Shown: positions 9,246 through 22,083, counted from the first letter of the stretch. The stretch: DNA of 64,000 nucleotides from Pseudognaphalium luteoalbum (GCA_963422505.1 OY730196.1:25703945-25767944), one strand, 5' to 3'. Notes: generated by a model from the sequence alone, not told the origin. A program made the numbers and translations.

Positions 9246-9632
9246 TGATGAAAGAACATGCCTCTTTGTAACTAAACCACAACCTAATAAAACAAATAAA
9301 AATAAACAAAATAAATCATAATGTTCGACAAGTAAACTTATGTTCAGATGCATAAATTTAGATTAATATATGTAACTTCGATGTAAACCTATCTTAAGAT
9401 GCATCCCAGTGCATACTGGTGTTAACATGTATCAATATATGTCACTTCAATGTAAGCCTATCTTAAGACGCATCTCAGTGCATACTATCATAATGTTCAT
9501 CATTTGGAAGATTAAGAATTACATAATTAAAAGCAACAAAATAATTCTAAAAATCATCATTAAATTAATAAATAGTGTACAATATAATATGCAACATGAG
9601 TAATGCTAACACAATTAAATATTTAAACTTAC
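9246..9632. other. Non-coding stretch with a 69-bp direct repeat
   Basis: Two copies of a segment beginning CTTCRATGTAARCCTATCTT start at 9376 and 9445, about 90 percent alike over ~42 bases and ending GTGCATACT. Nothing else recognised; the short ORFs here have no coding character. Confidence 0.5.
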
Positions 9633-9857
9633 CGGTAGAATCAGGAAGACTAGGATTAGATTCCAATGGAACATTTGAACTGGAACCAATAGCATGAGCT
9701 ACAAAATAACATTCATCGAAATGCATATTAACACATTTACAACAAATAAACACAAAAACATGAATTTAATAGACAATAAAATTATTAGTATACACTTACC
9801 AGTAGATTCACCAATAAATGAATTCGAATCACCAGGAACATTGGAACAAGAAGACAT
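9633..9857 (-). pseudogene. Two 5' exons of an unidentified host gene fragment, tandemly duplicated exon
   Basis: Read on the minus strand, exon 1 runs from the ATG at 9857 to 9800 and is followed by a good donor GTAAGT. After an intron ending TTTTGTAG, exon 2 runs 9698-9633 and is followed again by GTAAGT. Both junctions are phase 1 and the frame is kept. Exon 1 encodes MSSCSNVPGDSNSFIGEST; exon 2 encodes a similar peptide (SSSNVPLESNPSLPDSTG), so the second looks like a duplicate of the first. I do not recognise the protein. The rest of the gene would lie to the left, where only LTR debris is seen, so it is probably truncated. Supported by splice signals and phase; no homology known to me. 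Confidence 0.4.
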
Positions 9858-10255
9858 AATCAACACTGAAAAATTCAATTGACGTTTAAACGAATGCGAT
9901 TACGATCTAAGCCCTAATTATGAACGATGTTTAGGACACTGAAGAAACAACGAAATTGAATGTATACGAATTTCAGTTTATGTTTACGGGAATCGATTAA
10001 GTGAAGAAACAAGGAAATTGAATGTATACGAATTTCAGTTCAATAGCGTATATGAATCCGTAATTGAATTATGTTTTTTTAAAATAAATAAAAAGGAATA
10101 ATATGAAATTACTGTTTTAACCCCCTTCCCTGCAAAACTCAGTGAAGTGCAGGAGCATAGTTGTTATGGTGAGCAGGAGTTAGATGGTGGAATTAAATGG
10201 TGAGATCGCTGCTTCCCCCTTCCCCCCAAAAACAACCCTTCCCTTTGGATCATGC

Positions 10256-10303
<48 letters not shown>

Positions 10304-10984
10304 CATGTAGTTGCTATTAAGGAACACGATTCAGTATAAGAACTCCAAAATCATTTGTTAGTATAAAGAGCTATATTTTTAAATGTATGTTTCTGTATTT
10401 ATGAGCAATTGGTGAAAATATGTAGTTGCTATCAAGGAATATGATTTAGTATAAGAACTCCAAAATCATCCTTGTTTTAGCAAATTGATTCTTTTTAAAA
10501 AATGTTAATTCATTAATTCTTAATTGATCAAAGTACCATATTTATGACATTGATTCGGAAATTTTTGTACTACCGAATCAAACCTTTTTAACATTGATTC
10601 ACAAAAAATATGACACTTATTAACCAAAATTCATCACATTGATTCAAATATCATTTAATATTTGATTGAATCAATCATATATACTCACAAAATCACATTG
10701 ATCCATATATCAGTGATTCAAATTTTCTTATTGAATCATATGTTTCATGTCATTACAATTATTGAAAATGTACTATTAATATAACGTATAAACGGTTTCT
10801 TTTAAAAGAAAAAGTCATAAAGTTACTGTTATGCCCCTACATCCCTCAAATATTAATATTAAAACTATTAAATAGTTACAGTATTACTATCAAATAATTT
10901 GAATCGTTAGATCTAAAAATCAAAAGTCAAGATGATTTATCCCCCTTCTCTCATTGAAACATCTTCTCCCTAGATTCATGTCTT

Positions 10985-11027
<43 letters not shown>

Positions 11028-12623
11028 TTATATAATTTATATTTTACTCAAAATGTAAAAGAATAAAAAAAATATACACGAGGTCCTTTTTAACGAAGAG
11101 TTAACAATCCTTAGTGTAAAAGACTATTGACGTAACAAGTTTTAGAATAAAGGATGATCTACGTAATTAAATTAATTAAAGGACTGCGAGTGAAATTTGC
11201 AGCAAACCATAAAGATGATTTATGTAATTTTCTCCTTAATATGTGTAGAGTAAAATAACTTACATTAATTTAGACTTTGTAATTTAATACGACAGCATTA
11301 ATGATTTACCTTATTAAGCTCTGTATACTACAGCATTAAGATACACCAAGTCGAATCGACATGTGTTTGATTTGTTTTATATACGAGGAATAACTTGGGT
11401 CAGTCATAACATATTAAAATAATTTAAATTAATTATGGACAGCAATTCAACTTAGGCTTTGGGACCCTCGGACCCTTTAATGATTGACGTGGATCGATGA
11501 GTAGTTGAGTACGACAAATGACATTTACCTAATTTGCCCTGCCGCAAATGCTGATTAATGATATATGGTTCAAAAATCAAAATTATGATATTTTCCGTTT
11601 CAAAATATTGTCCCCGGATTAGAATTATGCGGTTTATGAAGGATTAGAATTATGCAGTTTAAGAAAAGTAAATTATTACTGTTGATTATCAATCGGTTTG
11701 AGTATATACATAAAGCTAATCGTGATAACTTAAGGCTACAATTATCAAACAATTAATAAAAAGTAATTTAACTAATTCATAAACAATTAGATAATCAGAA
11801 GCTTGTCCAAACAATTAACACTAATTGCTACAGTTTGAGGTTTCAATAACCAATCTTATTAATTTCCTAATTCCTAGAACACATGTGTTGAAATCCAGAT
11901 TGCTCCTTGTCCAAACACGCCTTTAAGATATTATTATATATAAAATGATTGCCAAAAGTGTATGCCATTTTTTAATTTGTTACAAGACAACATAATACAC
12001 CAAAACCATTGATTTCAGGTTGTAAATACCAAAAAAAAAATAAAAAAAATGAGGATGAGAGAGTGGGTCAAACGGCCGAACTACTCTTAACAAACAATAC
12101 TGAACCGGTGACCCATAACTTAACCTAATTAACCACATTACCAATTTATAATGAGCATAACTAAACAGCATATTAATTAATGAAATCAGATAAAGACAGA
12201 TTTGGAACCTCCTAAAGTCATAATCCTTACAATAAGTTCATATTTATGCACCAATTGCACAAACACATCTATCATGAATAAATTAAATTAAGTTATGCAT
12301 ATTTAAACATATTAATGTAAACCCTTGAAACATTCGTTAAATAAACCCTTATTTCTATAAATAAAGCTTTCATTCATAATACAATTATTTCCTAAAATAG
12401 AAACTATTAGCAACTTTGGTGTTGTAACAAAAGCATAACATCTCAATAACCAAAATTACACTATTTCTCATTAAGGAAAAATTCGGGATTTATGGTGACT
12501 AGTAGCAAGATTATCTATATTTTTGTTAACACATTGTATAAAGAAGAAATGCAACAAAAAAAATGTAATTTCTATATGAAATTCACATTGCATATATCTT
12601 ATAGCAAAAAGAGCTGTAAAGAC
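9858..12623. other. AT-rich intergenic DNA with TA microsatellites and degenerate repeats
   Basis: Pure (TA)n tracts lie at 10258-10301 and about 10988-11023. A direct repeat of roughly 47 bases (TAGTTGCTATYAAGGAA...) occurs near 10307 and 10421. Around 10545-10745 the word CATTGATTC and its complement recur many times, giving an imperfect fold-back look. No convincing ORF, RNA gene or known element is seen. Confidence 0.6.
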
Positions 12624-12921
12624 CAATATTTTTAAAACCGAAAATCGGATCGGACCGGAAAAGGTTCCGGTTCCGATTGGATCGGTCCGCCGAACCGTCC
12701 CAAAACCGGTCAAAAAACAATTTAATATATATATATATATATATATTCAAAAACCCGGTTGAACCGTCCGGTTTCCGGTCCAACCATCCGGTTTTGACCG
12801 AACCGTTCAGTTCGTTGACCAGTAAAACCTTGATCAAAACCGGTTTTGAGCACTCGAAAGGTCTTCGATTTCCGATTGAACAGATCTGACCGGCCGATTC
12901 AACCTGGTTTTGAAAACATTG
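12624..12921. mobile_element. hAT-type MITE with perfect 8-bp target duplication
   Basis: Terminal inverted repeats: left CAATATTTTTAAAACC, right (as complement) CAATGTTTTCAAAACC. The element is flanked by GTAAAGAC at 12616-12623 and again at 12922-12929, an exact 8-bp duplication as made by hAT transposases. The inside is rich in CCGGTT/AACCGG words and contains a (TA)n run at about 12725-12747. At about 298 bp with no coding capacity it is a non-autonomous element. Confidence 0.88.
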
Positions 12922-13420
12922 GTAAAGACTACTATCCCTACCTTAAATATCAACAAAATGTGACGAGACAAATATTATTATTATTATTATTATAATAATA
13001 GTACATAATAGGAAAATTTGAAATCATAAATTGAAAACTAGAAAAATTAAATAATATATTCGTACAATTTTTGCAAGAATATAAACAATCGACATGATAT
13101 TTTAGCTGCTTCCCTCTTCATAATAACTCGCGTTCCATATCACTCGCTTCATTGTCTCTCTCTATAACTAAATGTGTGTAGAATATAGAAGAAAAACAGC
13201 AGACAAATATTCAACAAAAACAAACAAAATCAATATATCCTTCCATTTCTCTTCACCACTCAATAATACTTCTACTAATAATATTATTCCTGTATTTTCA
13301 CACTATTTTCTCCATATATAATTCTATCTCTATATTTATTACTTCCATTCTCTACGTTCCTTCAGATCTGATTTTCACTTAATACCTAGTGCATTTGTAA
13401 CAGAAATATCAGTTTGTGAA
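12922..13420. promoter_or_regulatory. Upstream region of the RING gene
   Basis: Contains a trinucleotide run (ATT/TAA) at about 12974-13001, C/T-rich stretches from 13140, and a TATA-like CCATATATAATT at about 13311-13322, roughly 100 bases before the ATG at 13421. The leader is CT-rich, as is common for plant 5' UTRs. Promoter assignment is inference from position. Confidence 0.4.
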
Positions 13421-14218
13421 ATGGAACACGACGGCGGCGGTGGCCGGAGCCGGAGGTACGAAACGGATGCGACACCGGCTGGTATAACCCTAGGTGGAAT
13501 CCTATCGATTAAACAGACGCCGCCGTACAGAATTCATGATCGGACTTTACTAGATCTAATTCGCGATGATCCGACTTACGGTAAGGAATCGAAGAACACG
13601 TGGAAGATGCTCCGCCAGAAACTCAGGTTAAAACTCGCCGGAACCGTTTGTACGACTACAGTTCCTACACTCGCTTCTCACGTTCACGTTGCCGGTGACG
13701 GTAACCGTACGACGACGAGGAACAGTACGGCCGAGGTGAGCTCCGGCGCCGGTGAGTCGGCGTGGTGGTTGAATTCACCGCCGGAGAATGACAGTAACAC
13801 CAACGCTAGTAGCGTCTTGAATACGGAAACTGAAATCGTAAGGACGGAGACGCCGGTACCGGAAATAGAGCGAACGTCGACGGAGGAAGTACGGAGCGGT
13901 GGAGGTGACGGTGACGGAAGACCGGCGGCGGTGAGGATGTCGTTGATGTCGTTACTGGAATTTGATGGATCTAGTTTCCTGGTGGATGATGAAGAGGAAG
14001 AGGTGGATGACGTGGCGGTGGAAGACGGTGGTTGTAGCGGTGGTGGTGGTGATAGTAAGTACAATAACTGTTGCGTGTGCATGGTAAGACATAAGGGCGC
14101 AGCTTTTATCCCCTGTGGTCACACATTTTGCAGACTCTGTTCAAGGGAGCTGTTTGTGAAAAGAGCTAGTTGTCCTTTGTGTAATCACTTCATTGTTGAA
14201 ATTCTTGATATTTTTTAG
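13421..14218 (+). CDS. C3HC4 RING-finger protein, probable E3 ubiquitin ligase, single exon
   Basis: 265 residues without introns. The N-terminal third (TLGGILSIKQTPPYRIHDRT, then a basic KMLRQKLRLKL) and the LMSLLEF segment look conserved in a plant RING family. The middle is low complexity (G, E, D, S). The RING lies at the extreme C-terminus: C217-x2-C220-x11-C232-x-H234-x2-C237-x2-C240-x10-C251-x2-C254, all eight zinc ligands present, followed by the hydrophobic tail FIVEILDIF. RING proteins of this type transfer ubiquitin from an E2 to substrates; the substrate is unknown. GC-rich coding sequence contrasts sharply with its AT-rich surroundings and supports a real host gene. No membrane segment or signal peptide is seen. 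Confidence 0.92.
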   Translation: MEHDGGGGRSRRYETDATPAGITLGGILSIKQTPPYRIHDRTLLDLIRDDPTYGKESKNTWKMLRQKLRLKLAGTVCTTTVPTLASHVHVAGDGNRTTTRNSTAEVSSGAGESAWWLNSPPENDSNTNASSVLNTETEIVRTETPVPEIERTSTEEVRSGGGDGDGRPAAVRMSLMSLLEFDGSSFLVDDEEEEVDDVAVEDGGCSGGGGDSKYNNCCVCMVRHKGAAFIPCGHTFCRLCSRELFVKRASCPLCNHFIVEILDIF

Positions 14219-14974
14219 TTTTTTAATTTTTAGATAGTAAAAAAATGAAATTTAATTTTTTAACGCAATCTTTTTATTTTTTATTTGGCTTTCTTTTGTA
14301 TTTTCCTTATATAGTAAATTATATTTAATGCATTTATTTATGGCAACAACAAATTATAGGGGCATTTAATCCATGACTTTTATATCTTGGAAATTGATAG
14401 CCACTGAAATCAGAAGTAACTATCATAACCTACTTCTAGTTCTTAGCGTAAAAGTAGATTTAGGTATTTATTTTTACTTTTAAAAAATCTTGGTAACCTG
14501 TTAAACTTTTACTGTTAAAATATTTACATTTGTTATTTTGTTATTAAGGCTTTGTGTAAAATGTGTATAAAAGATGAAATGAGAAATGTTTCCTTTTTGA
14601 CTGGGATTAAAAGATTTTGCTACCAGTTTTCTACAAACACAATAATGTGGTAAAATATTAGTAACTAATTTTGATGGTTGGTCATGTTTCATATTCTTTA
14701 GATAGATAGAAAAATAACCTCCATAATTGTCGCAGAAATTTGTGCAATTAGTGGGATGAAACTAGGGATGGCAATTGGCGAGAAAAAACCTGCGATCCGT
14801 GGGTACCCGTCCATCGTGAGTGAGTAAACCCGTGAAATTTTTATTCATGGGTGGGTTACGGGTATGAACTTCGACCCGTTGGCGGGTTGTGGGCGAGTGA
14901 CGGGTATGGACTTATACCCGCGGGTAAACCTGACCCGTGAACTTACAAAACACATTATAGATACGAGAAAATAA
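14219..14974. other. RING gene 3' flank and a degenerate repeat
   Basis: T-rich 3' flank, probably 3' UTR at first. From about 14765 a stretch beginning GGGATGGCAATTGG and rich in GGGTACCCG/CCCGCGGGT words resembles a common class of degenerate plant MITEs; no matching right end is visible. Confidence 0.4.
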
Positions 14975-15191
14975 GGGGTTTGTGATTGCGTTTTCAAGAT
15001 AGATTTGCTTTTGCTGAACGGTGTTTGGAAAAATATGCTCTAACCGGTTGCTTTTTCGAGATTGCGTTTTGCTTTCTAGCAAAATACATATTACAATTTT
15101 TACAAACACTTTTTTCTCTAATTACGTGTGTATTACAAATGCAATAATCATATACTCCGTAATTTTTTCAAAACGCAATCCAAAACACCCG
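14975..15191. mobile_element. Candidate MITE with GGGTGTTTGG-type ends
   Basis: Left end GGGGTTTGTGATTGCGTTTTC and right end, as complement, GGGTGTTTTGGATTGCGTTT. The two ends pair over roughly 20 bases. Length ~217 bp, AT-rich and non-coding. No clear target duplication is visible, so the limits are approximate. Confidence 0.5.
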
Positions 15192-17238
15192 TAAATTCAT
15201 GACGAAAAAAACTTCATAGTATTTCTAATTCTTACAAAACTTTAATAACCGAGCTCGCCCTACTAAAGTACCAAAGGTGCGCTGATTGCGCTCAGCCTGG
15301 TGGACTACGTATAAGAAACGGGGTTGCGTTTAACTTTGGGTGATTATTTAGAGGCGCTAATATACTACTCCTTGTATAACAACAATTTCCAGAAAAGCTC
15401 TTTAGGACAAAATATACAACTTGTTATATTATTCTTTAGGGTTATACTTTTCATACCATTTATTTATTTTTAAATTAATTTTTCTGTACTTTTTTAAATC
15501 ACTTTTTTTTACATTATGTATTTTTCTTTACTTTTGTGTATTTTTTCTGTATTTTTTTTTTTTTTTTTTTTATTATCAAAAGATGGTATGATGAGTATTT
15601 AAAAATAGTATGAAGATATAAAAATGGAGGATCTGTTATCTTTTCTCGTTTTTCCTTTTCAAAAAATGATCTTGGATGTTGTGTAATGCTTACTCTCAAA
15701 CTTTTCGTTTACACAGTGGTAATTTTTTTGTTTCTCTCTTCATCTTTGGATTCCTATCCAATGATTCAGGGCGTAATCCTGGACGTGAAGAATAAAATAA
15801 AAATAAGTGAGTTCCAACCTCTGTAAAAACTAAAAAGTGTATATAACTTGTGTAAAGTCCTAACAGTGATTGATGGTGATGGGTGGGCAATGTTGTGGGG
15901 AAGGCTTGCAATTAGTGATTTGCATGCCGGTTTCATGAAATAAAAGCCAAAGGGTGCGAGTGGGCCTAATTGGACACCAGTTTTGTTCATTACTACTTTT
16001 TTAGAATCAAAACTTCTATGCAAAGTGCAAACAGAATCCTAGAACCAGAATTATTGTTTCTTAAACAAACTAATGCTACTGTATGATTTTAATGTTTATT
16101 CTATGTTTTGGGGGTTTTGTTAATGAAAGCACTAAGGTTTTCGTTAAGGTATATAAACATGCATAAAAAGTTGAACAATAACTAAAATTCAGGGGAACAA
16201 ACTAAAACATAGAAGATATATTATTTTCAAAGTACATATTTTTATGGATGTCCTAACGTTTAATGAAACCCCTTAATGCTCTCGTTATCAAATTACTATA
16301 TTTTATTAAATCGAATTAGTTTGACTCTTTCAATTCTAAGTAATAAAAAACAAGGAATAAAAACTCAACCGGCGTGACAATTGCAAACAAACCACAGTCC
16401 ATATATTCCTTTTACTTGGCTTCATCTATAATTAAATGAAGCTTAATATTGTCCTTATCCTAAACAATTGTTAATGTGCAATTAAGGGTGTTAATTATAA
16501 GTGTTGATAGAGATTTGCACAATATGCTAGTTGGACAGATTATATTAGCATTACCACCACTAATGTTTCAATATGATTTTATGATTATCATGACAAAGTA
16601 TTAACAATTTGCACTCTAACATGGGCTATTTCACAACCCTATTTCTATTTGAAGTTTATATTCTATCACAAAATAAAAAAAAATGTCAATAAAAAAATTC
16701 GCCAAATTTCGTGAAAATCAATAGGATCAACATGTCCAAGAATCGTATAAGACGTACTACGGTCTACAATCAGTATGGTATCATCTTTACAAGAATCGAA
16801 TCGAATTTAAGACCCTAATTGCTATAATAGTTTAGACTTCATTGCACCAAAAATTGTACATGGCACCAAATTTGGGTAGTGTATATTCTTAATGTCATTA
16901 TGGCTTTTCAGACAGTCTTTGATCCATCATCCATCCATGACAAGACAAGAGACATCAATTAAAATCAACCTTTTTCACTTTTGATTTTTTTACCTTTTAG
17001 CAAAAAAAGTGTACCAGAAAAAAAAAAAAAAAATTTCCCAAAATACTCATTCCAAATAATGGTCCTACTATGGCCCATTCCTTTTGTACACCAATCCATA
17101 AACATATCATGGAGCCTAAAATATGAACCACTTAAAGGCTTATACCACAAGGTCCTAACCAAGACCAAGTCCTTACCGTGTTAAGACTAGCTATTAGTAG
17201 TCGTTTCAGAAACTAGTCTAATCAGTTGGATCGAATTA
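15192..17238. other. AT-rich intergenic DNA, nothing recognised
   Basis: About 2 kb with homopolymer runs (T at ~15553-15571, A at ~17019-17032). Short ORFs exist but show no coding bias, no family likeness and no splice structure. No RNA gene is recognised. Confidence 0.6.
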
Positions 17239-17495
17239 GACCACTGCCAACGGAGTGTCGGTTAAGTGACTCGGGCGTGTCACTTTATGTGTCAGTTGGG
17301 AGTATCTCACTTTGGGGACGAAGATAAAGGGTGTGTTGGTTAGTATGTATATATAACGAGATATTGAATAATGTGGGACCGAGTAATTAAAGTGACACAC
17401 TCACTGTTAGCACGGTTGTGTCAATAGTGTCAGTTTAGGAAGCGTTGAGATTACACTAAGGTGTCACGACACATCTAACAGTTTTGGGAGTGGTC
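17239..17495. mobile_element. MITE with TTA target duplication (PIF/Harbinger-like)
   Basis: Left end GACCACTGCCAAC, right end as complement GACCACTCCCAAA. TTA lies directly outside each end (17236-17238 and 17496-17498), the 3-bp duplication usual for PIF/Harbinger. The inside is rich in GTGTC words (GTGTCGG, GTGTCACTT, GTGTCAGTT). 257 bp, no ORF. Confidence 0.65.
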
Positions 17496-18018
17496 TTATA
17501 GTAAAGTACTTTTAGGTACATTTCAACAATCAGTTTCTTAATGCTCTTTTTTTACCTACTTTGAATCCTTTTACTTTGACCTTAAATAAGAATATCAAGA
17601 TTATCTCTTGTCAAACATTCAAAACTGAATATAGCAAGTTTGATAGCATCAACATAAGAAAGCACAACATGAAGCCGATTTAACCATAGGAAACGAAAAT
17701 AGAAGCAACAATAATAACATACAAAATACATAACATTAAGCACATCATATTTTGGGAGTGGTCTTATAGTAAAGTACTTTTAGGTACATTTCAACAATCA
17801 GTTTCTTAATGCTCTTTTTTTACCTACTTTGAATCCTTTTACTTTAACCTTAAATAAGAATATCAAGATTATCTCTTGTCAAACATTCAAAACTGAATAT
17901 AGCAAGTTTGATAGCATCAACATAAGAAAGCACAACATGAAGCCGATTTAACCATAGGAAACGAAAATAGAAGCAACAATAATAACATACAAAATACATA
18001 ACATTAAGCACATCATAT
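17482..18018. repeat. 268-bp tandem duplication, near identical
   Basis: The segment starting TTTTGGGAGTGGTC at 17482 recurs at 17750 and both copies end CACATCATAT. Only one or two differences are seen (for example CTTTGACC against CTTTAACC), so the duplication is young. Its start lies inside the right end of the MITE at 17239-17495, so the second copy carries a duplicated MITE end. Confidence 0.9.
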
Positions 18019-18309
18019 TACTCCTAGGAGTCCTAGATACAAAAAGATGGTAGAAGGATCTCTAAGACAAAAAAGATCCTAATAGATTCCAGTCAACTCA
18101 AGATGATAAAACGACAGGAATCTGCCATGAAGATACAACTACTTCACATAATTTGATACCTCCATTCCCCCACCAAATGTTTCTCTTTACCGTTTTCCGG
18201 CTTTTTACTCGTTTTTTCACCTTAACTAATATAATAAAAAGGTGTCTCCATGCAAAAATGGAGCAACCCACAAAAAAGATCATCAAAACAACCCGAAGCA
18301 CTTACTTGA

Positions 18310-21037
18310 TCACCCTCGGGTTCTCATGATGGTAATGCTGCCTTTTCCTCCTTCAGTATGAATCTTGGTTTTACCAACAACAGGTTTGCCTGAGAAAGCT
18401 GAAGTAGGGTATGACTTTGCGGGATCTTCGAGATTTTTCTTTGATTTTGAAGGGGGTGGAGTAAGAATCTTCTGGTTTATGTCCTTTAAAGTCACAGCTC
18501 CTTGCATACCACATGGTTTTACAAACGCAAATGGAAGGACTACCGATGAAGCCATCTTCGTTGGTGTCTTGATGAAAGACTTCTTCCCTGAACATAACAA
18601 GAAAATATAATTAACCAAGAGTAACCATGTTGAGTCAAAAGAGAACTACAGGTGTAAATTTTGACCAATTTACCTAGAAATGGGTCAATTGGAGTTAATG
18701 TTTTATTCTAACAGATAAAAGAAGAAAATGTGATAAATAGCTTAAGAGGAAATGGAACAAATGGTTCAAAAGTGACTCAAAGTGTACTATTTATTGACGC
18801 ATTCTAGATAAATAACCTACTAACTTTATTGAAATAATATACATTCTGTAATTAGATGTGCGCTACAAAAACCTGATCCAAGTTTAAGAATCTGATATGA
18901 GACTATGTGGCATCGAAGAGAGTAGTGTAAGTACTTTTAAGTTTTACAGGTGATGCCGTAATCATAGAATAGTACATGCACATCTTAATGTCATGTAATA
19001 TTAATTATCCAGAAATGGTAGTTCTTACTAAAAATTTAAAAGGAAAGTTGGAATTCTATAGAAATGCAACATACCTTTAAAGGTGATATTTTGACGAGTA
19101 GGAGTGGGGAGCTCATGAAAAGTGCCACACCCATTCTCAGGTAGGGAGTTGCTCGACTCTAAGTAAATGGTCCGAAAACGAAGCATAAAGTCAAAAACTA
19201 TATGAGAGATGTTCAAATCAAGGTGGCAATTTTGCAGCATTTTTATAGAAATGTGTCAAATAGAACTTTTTCCCAATTATACGTAACAGGTCGATTGGGT
19301 TAAGTTACAACCATACAATGTAACTCAAAAGGAAAAGACTCAAATGAGTCACGCAGGTCAAAAAGGTTCATGGATAAGACCCCAGCCACTATATTAATTT
19401 TCTTATTAGATTTTAGTGTAATAACATTGTTCCTGAAATCATAATACAAACAATATTTCTGTTATATAAATAACTGATAATAAATACGAGTGTATAAATA
19501 TTGAATAAGAACTGTTTGCGGGTCAACACAAACCCGACCCATCTCACCCGTGGTACCCGTTTTGACCTGTAACTCAACTTGCTTATTTACCACCACCCTT
19601 AAGTTAAAGTACTAAATGGAAATCTTGAAATACTTAAATCAGGTTAGCTGTTTTGACCTATACTTTTTTCCTTAAAAAATAAGGAAATTAAGTTTTGTGT
19701 ACCTGCAAGATCAATCTGAACAGCAGTGAATTCAGATGGATTCCTGTTTCGAACATATCGAAATCAAGACAATATCTTTGGTAGCTAAGTTGATAGAATA
19801 GCATGAAGTTGAAAGATACGTACATATCAGCAGTGCTTAGTTGCATCTCCGTATCATCCAACAAACAATCGGCTAGCCAGCCCTCTGAAGACTGATCTAG
19901 ACCCTCATAACCAGATCCAGATGCAGACGTATCCTCTGGGAACAAATACAATAGTTGCCCATAATCAATGCAACAGTCTTACAAATTTTGAGATATGAGA
20001 TATAGTAGACAACCATTGTACAACTTATCGCATTCAAGAAGCCATTATAACAGTGTTTGCACATGTGTATTGAAAGTGATTATGTAATATAGGATAATCA
20101 ATAACTAATGACTAGATGTAACAAACAGATTTCTGCAACTGTTGGTAAAAACTGTGGGGTACTTCCCGTTTTGATATTCTTAGTTATGTTCTGATAAGAG
20201 GTATACCTGCAAAACCTGCGACCCATTCAGTCATATCAGATAAGGCTTCATTCAAGGATGCCTCCCTTTCCTAACCATAGAGCAAACAACATAATTAAGC
20301 ATCATCACACAGGTAACAGGTATACAGCAACAAAATATATCCCACAACATATAAGAAGGATATACAAATACATATACCCAACATGAAGACAAACAATTTG
20401 CCAAATAAACAAACATATTAGAACACTACAGAGAGCTCAAGTCTCAATAACCTTACACCTATCAGTTCTGTATACAGATGTATACATGCTGAAGATTATA
20501 CTTGACTTGCAAATGGAAAAGTTTAACAAACCTTCGATTTTAGATACATGGAAGAGTAGTCCTCCTCACAAAGTGGCATTATATCAATATCCACAACTTC
20601 ATTGTCAAAATCCAGCATTCGACGTCTCTTTGCTTGTGAATACGTTTCTCTACATGTCTCTATTCCTTTGTTTATGTTTTCTGCAATTTTCATTCCTTGT
20701 ATTAGATGTTTAAACCTATTGATGCCAAGGTGAAAACAAAAATGTGTGCTTTTTCATGTATCATGTGGATTACCATCATTGGTAGCTTGATAAGCTATAT
20801 CCTCAAACGACTTTGCAGGGGTTGTTTCGTTAAACACATAAGAAAGATTGTCTTGATTCTCATTCGCGTTGTTCCACAGGCTGTTAGAAGTATCGGCTTA
20901 CAACCATTGAAAAGATCATAATTAGTAATTGTCAGCAGCCTACAAACAATCTGATAATGCAACTTATAAATTATCAAATAGGTATGTGGAGTCTCACTTG
21001 TTTGCAAGCCGTATTCGTCACCTTGCCAATCCCACAT
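18310..21037 (-). CDS. XRI1: XRI1-like protein (X-ray induced transcript 1), 8 coding exons, ~285 aa
   Basis: Spliced minus-strand gene. Coding exons in order: 21037-20998, 20896-20774, 20647-20532, 20270-20207, 19935-19824, 19743-19703, 19158-19075, 18587-18310. Every intron has GT-AG ends and phases agree throughout, giving 858 nt with the stop. The product begins MWDWQGDEYGLQT, continues with SLWNNANENQDNLSYVF, a basic SQAKRRRML segment, SEGWLADCLLDDTEM, and ends with VVLPFAFVKPCG, VTLKDINQKILTPPPSK and GGKGSITIMRTRG. These blocks match what I know of plant XRI1 proteins. Arabidopsis XRI1 is induced by ionising radiation and is needed in meiosis and pollen development; it is nuclear. The start is uncertain: see the separate exon at 22084. 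Introns carry GGTCAAAA/TGACCC-type repeats. Identification rests on recalled motifs. Confidence 0.85.
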
Positions 21038-22083
21038 TTCAGTGCTGAAATTCAACAGGAAAGAAAACAAATATAGATAATCAACAAACATTGCATTTGA
21101 TTATGGGAACATTAACAAAACACACTCATGAAGCAACCAATCATAGCCCAAAATTCACAAACAAATGCATCTAAGTAACATTATCAAGCAATAACAATTC
21201 TAGAGTAAAATCCCTAAGTTAGCAAACATAAACTAATGAAATCAAACAACATTTAACTCACAAACCCTCCATTTCAATGCGTTAAAAAAACACACACACA
21301 CACAAATGTAGCCTTACTCTATTCAGAATTTCTCAGAACAGAAAATAACTAATATAAACTTACAAAGAGATAAATTGAAAAACATAATCAAACAATACCG
21401 TACTAGCTAAAATTTCCCCAAGTTAACAAACAAATTCCTTCATTTTAAGGCCCCAAACACCAAAAACTGTCATAATTTATCTGCATTTTTCTTAAATCAA
21501 TTATCAAATTATATTATCACTAAAACAAATGAATCAAAACATGCTAGTTCAAAACCCCTAGGCTAACCAAAAAACAATAATGAAATAAAGCAGAATCAAA
21601 GACCTAGATCCTTCATCACAATGCCCTAAAAAACCACCTAAAAACTGTCATGATCCATCTGCATTTTTCTCAAAACCCACCATGAATCCTATAAACTCAT
21701 CAAAAACTGCATCTAATCAACACAAGTCATGAAATCAAACATTAAAGTCACAAATGCATCTCTATTATACTAGTGCAAATCCCTAAGCTAAGAACTATAA
21801 CAAAATAACAATGAAACAAAGCCCTAAATTCTTCATTTTAATGCCCTAAAAAACATCACAATCCATCTGTACATTCCTCAAAACTCCTAATAATAAATCA
21901 TACAAACTCACCAAAAACAGCATCTAAAAAGAAGTTACTAACAAAGATAAACCAAACACACATTAAAGTCACAAAATTTATCATAACCTAACTACATTTT
22001 CCTCAAACTAACACCACCTAAAAAATCATTTCAACAAACAATAAATATTTAATATATAAAAAAAATAGTAGTATTAGCACCTA

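Noticed and set aside
13684..14082. 132-codon ORF antisense to the RING gene
   Set aside because: It is a shadow of the GC-rich RING coding sequence; the sense frame has a complete zinc finger.
15766..16023. 85-codon minus-strand ORF (QLGPLAPFGFYFMKPACKS)
   Set aside because: Overlaps another short ORF, no family likeness, no splice or promoter support.
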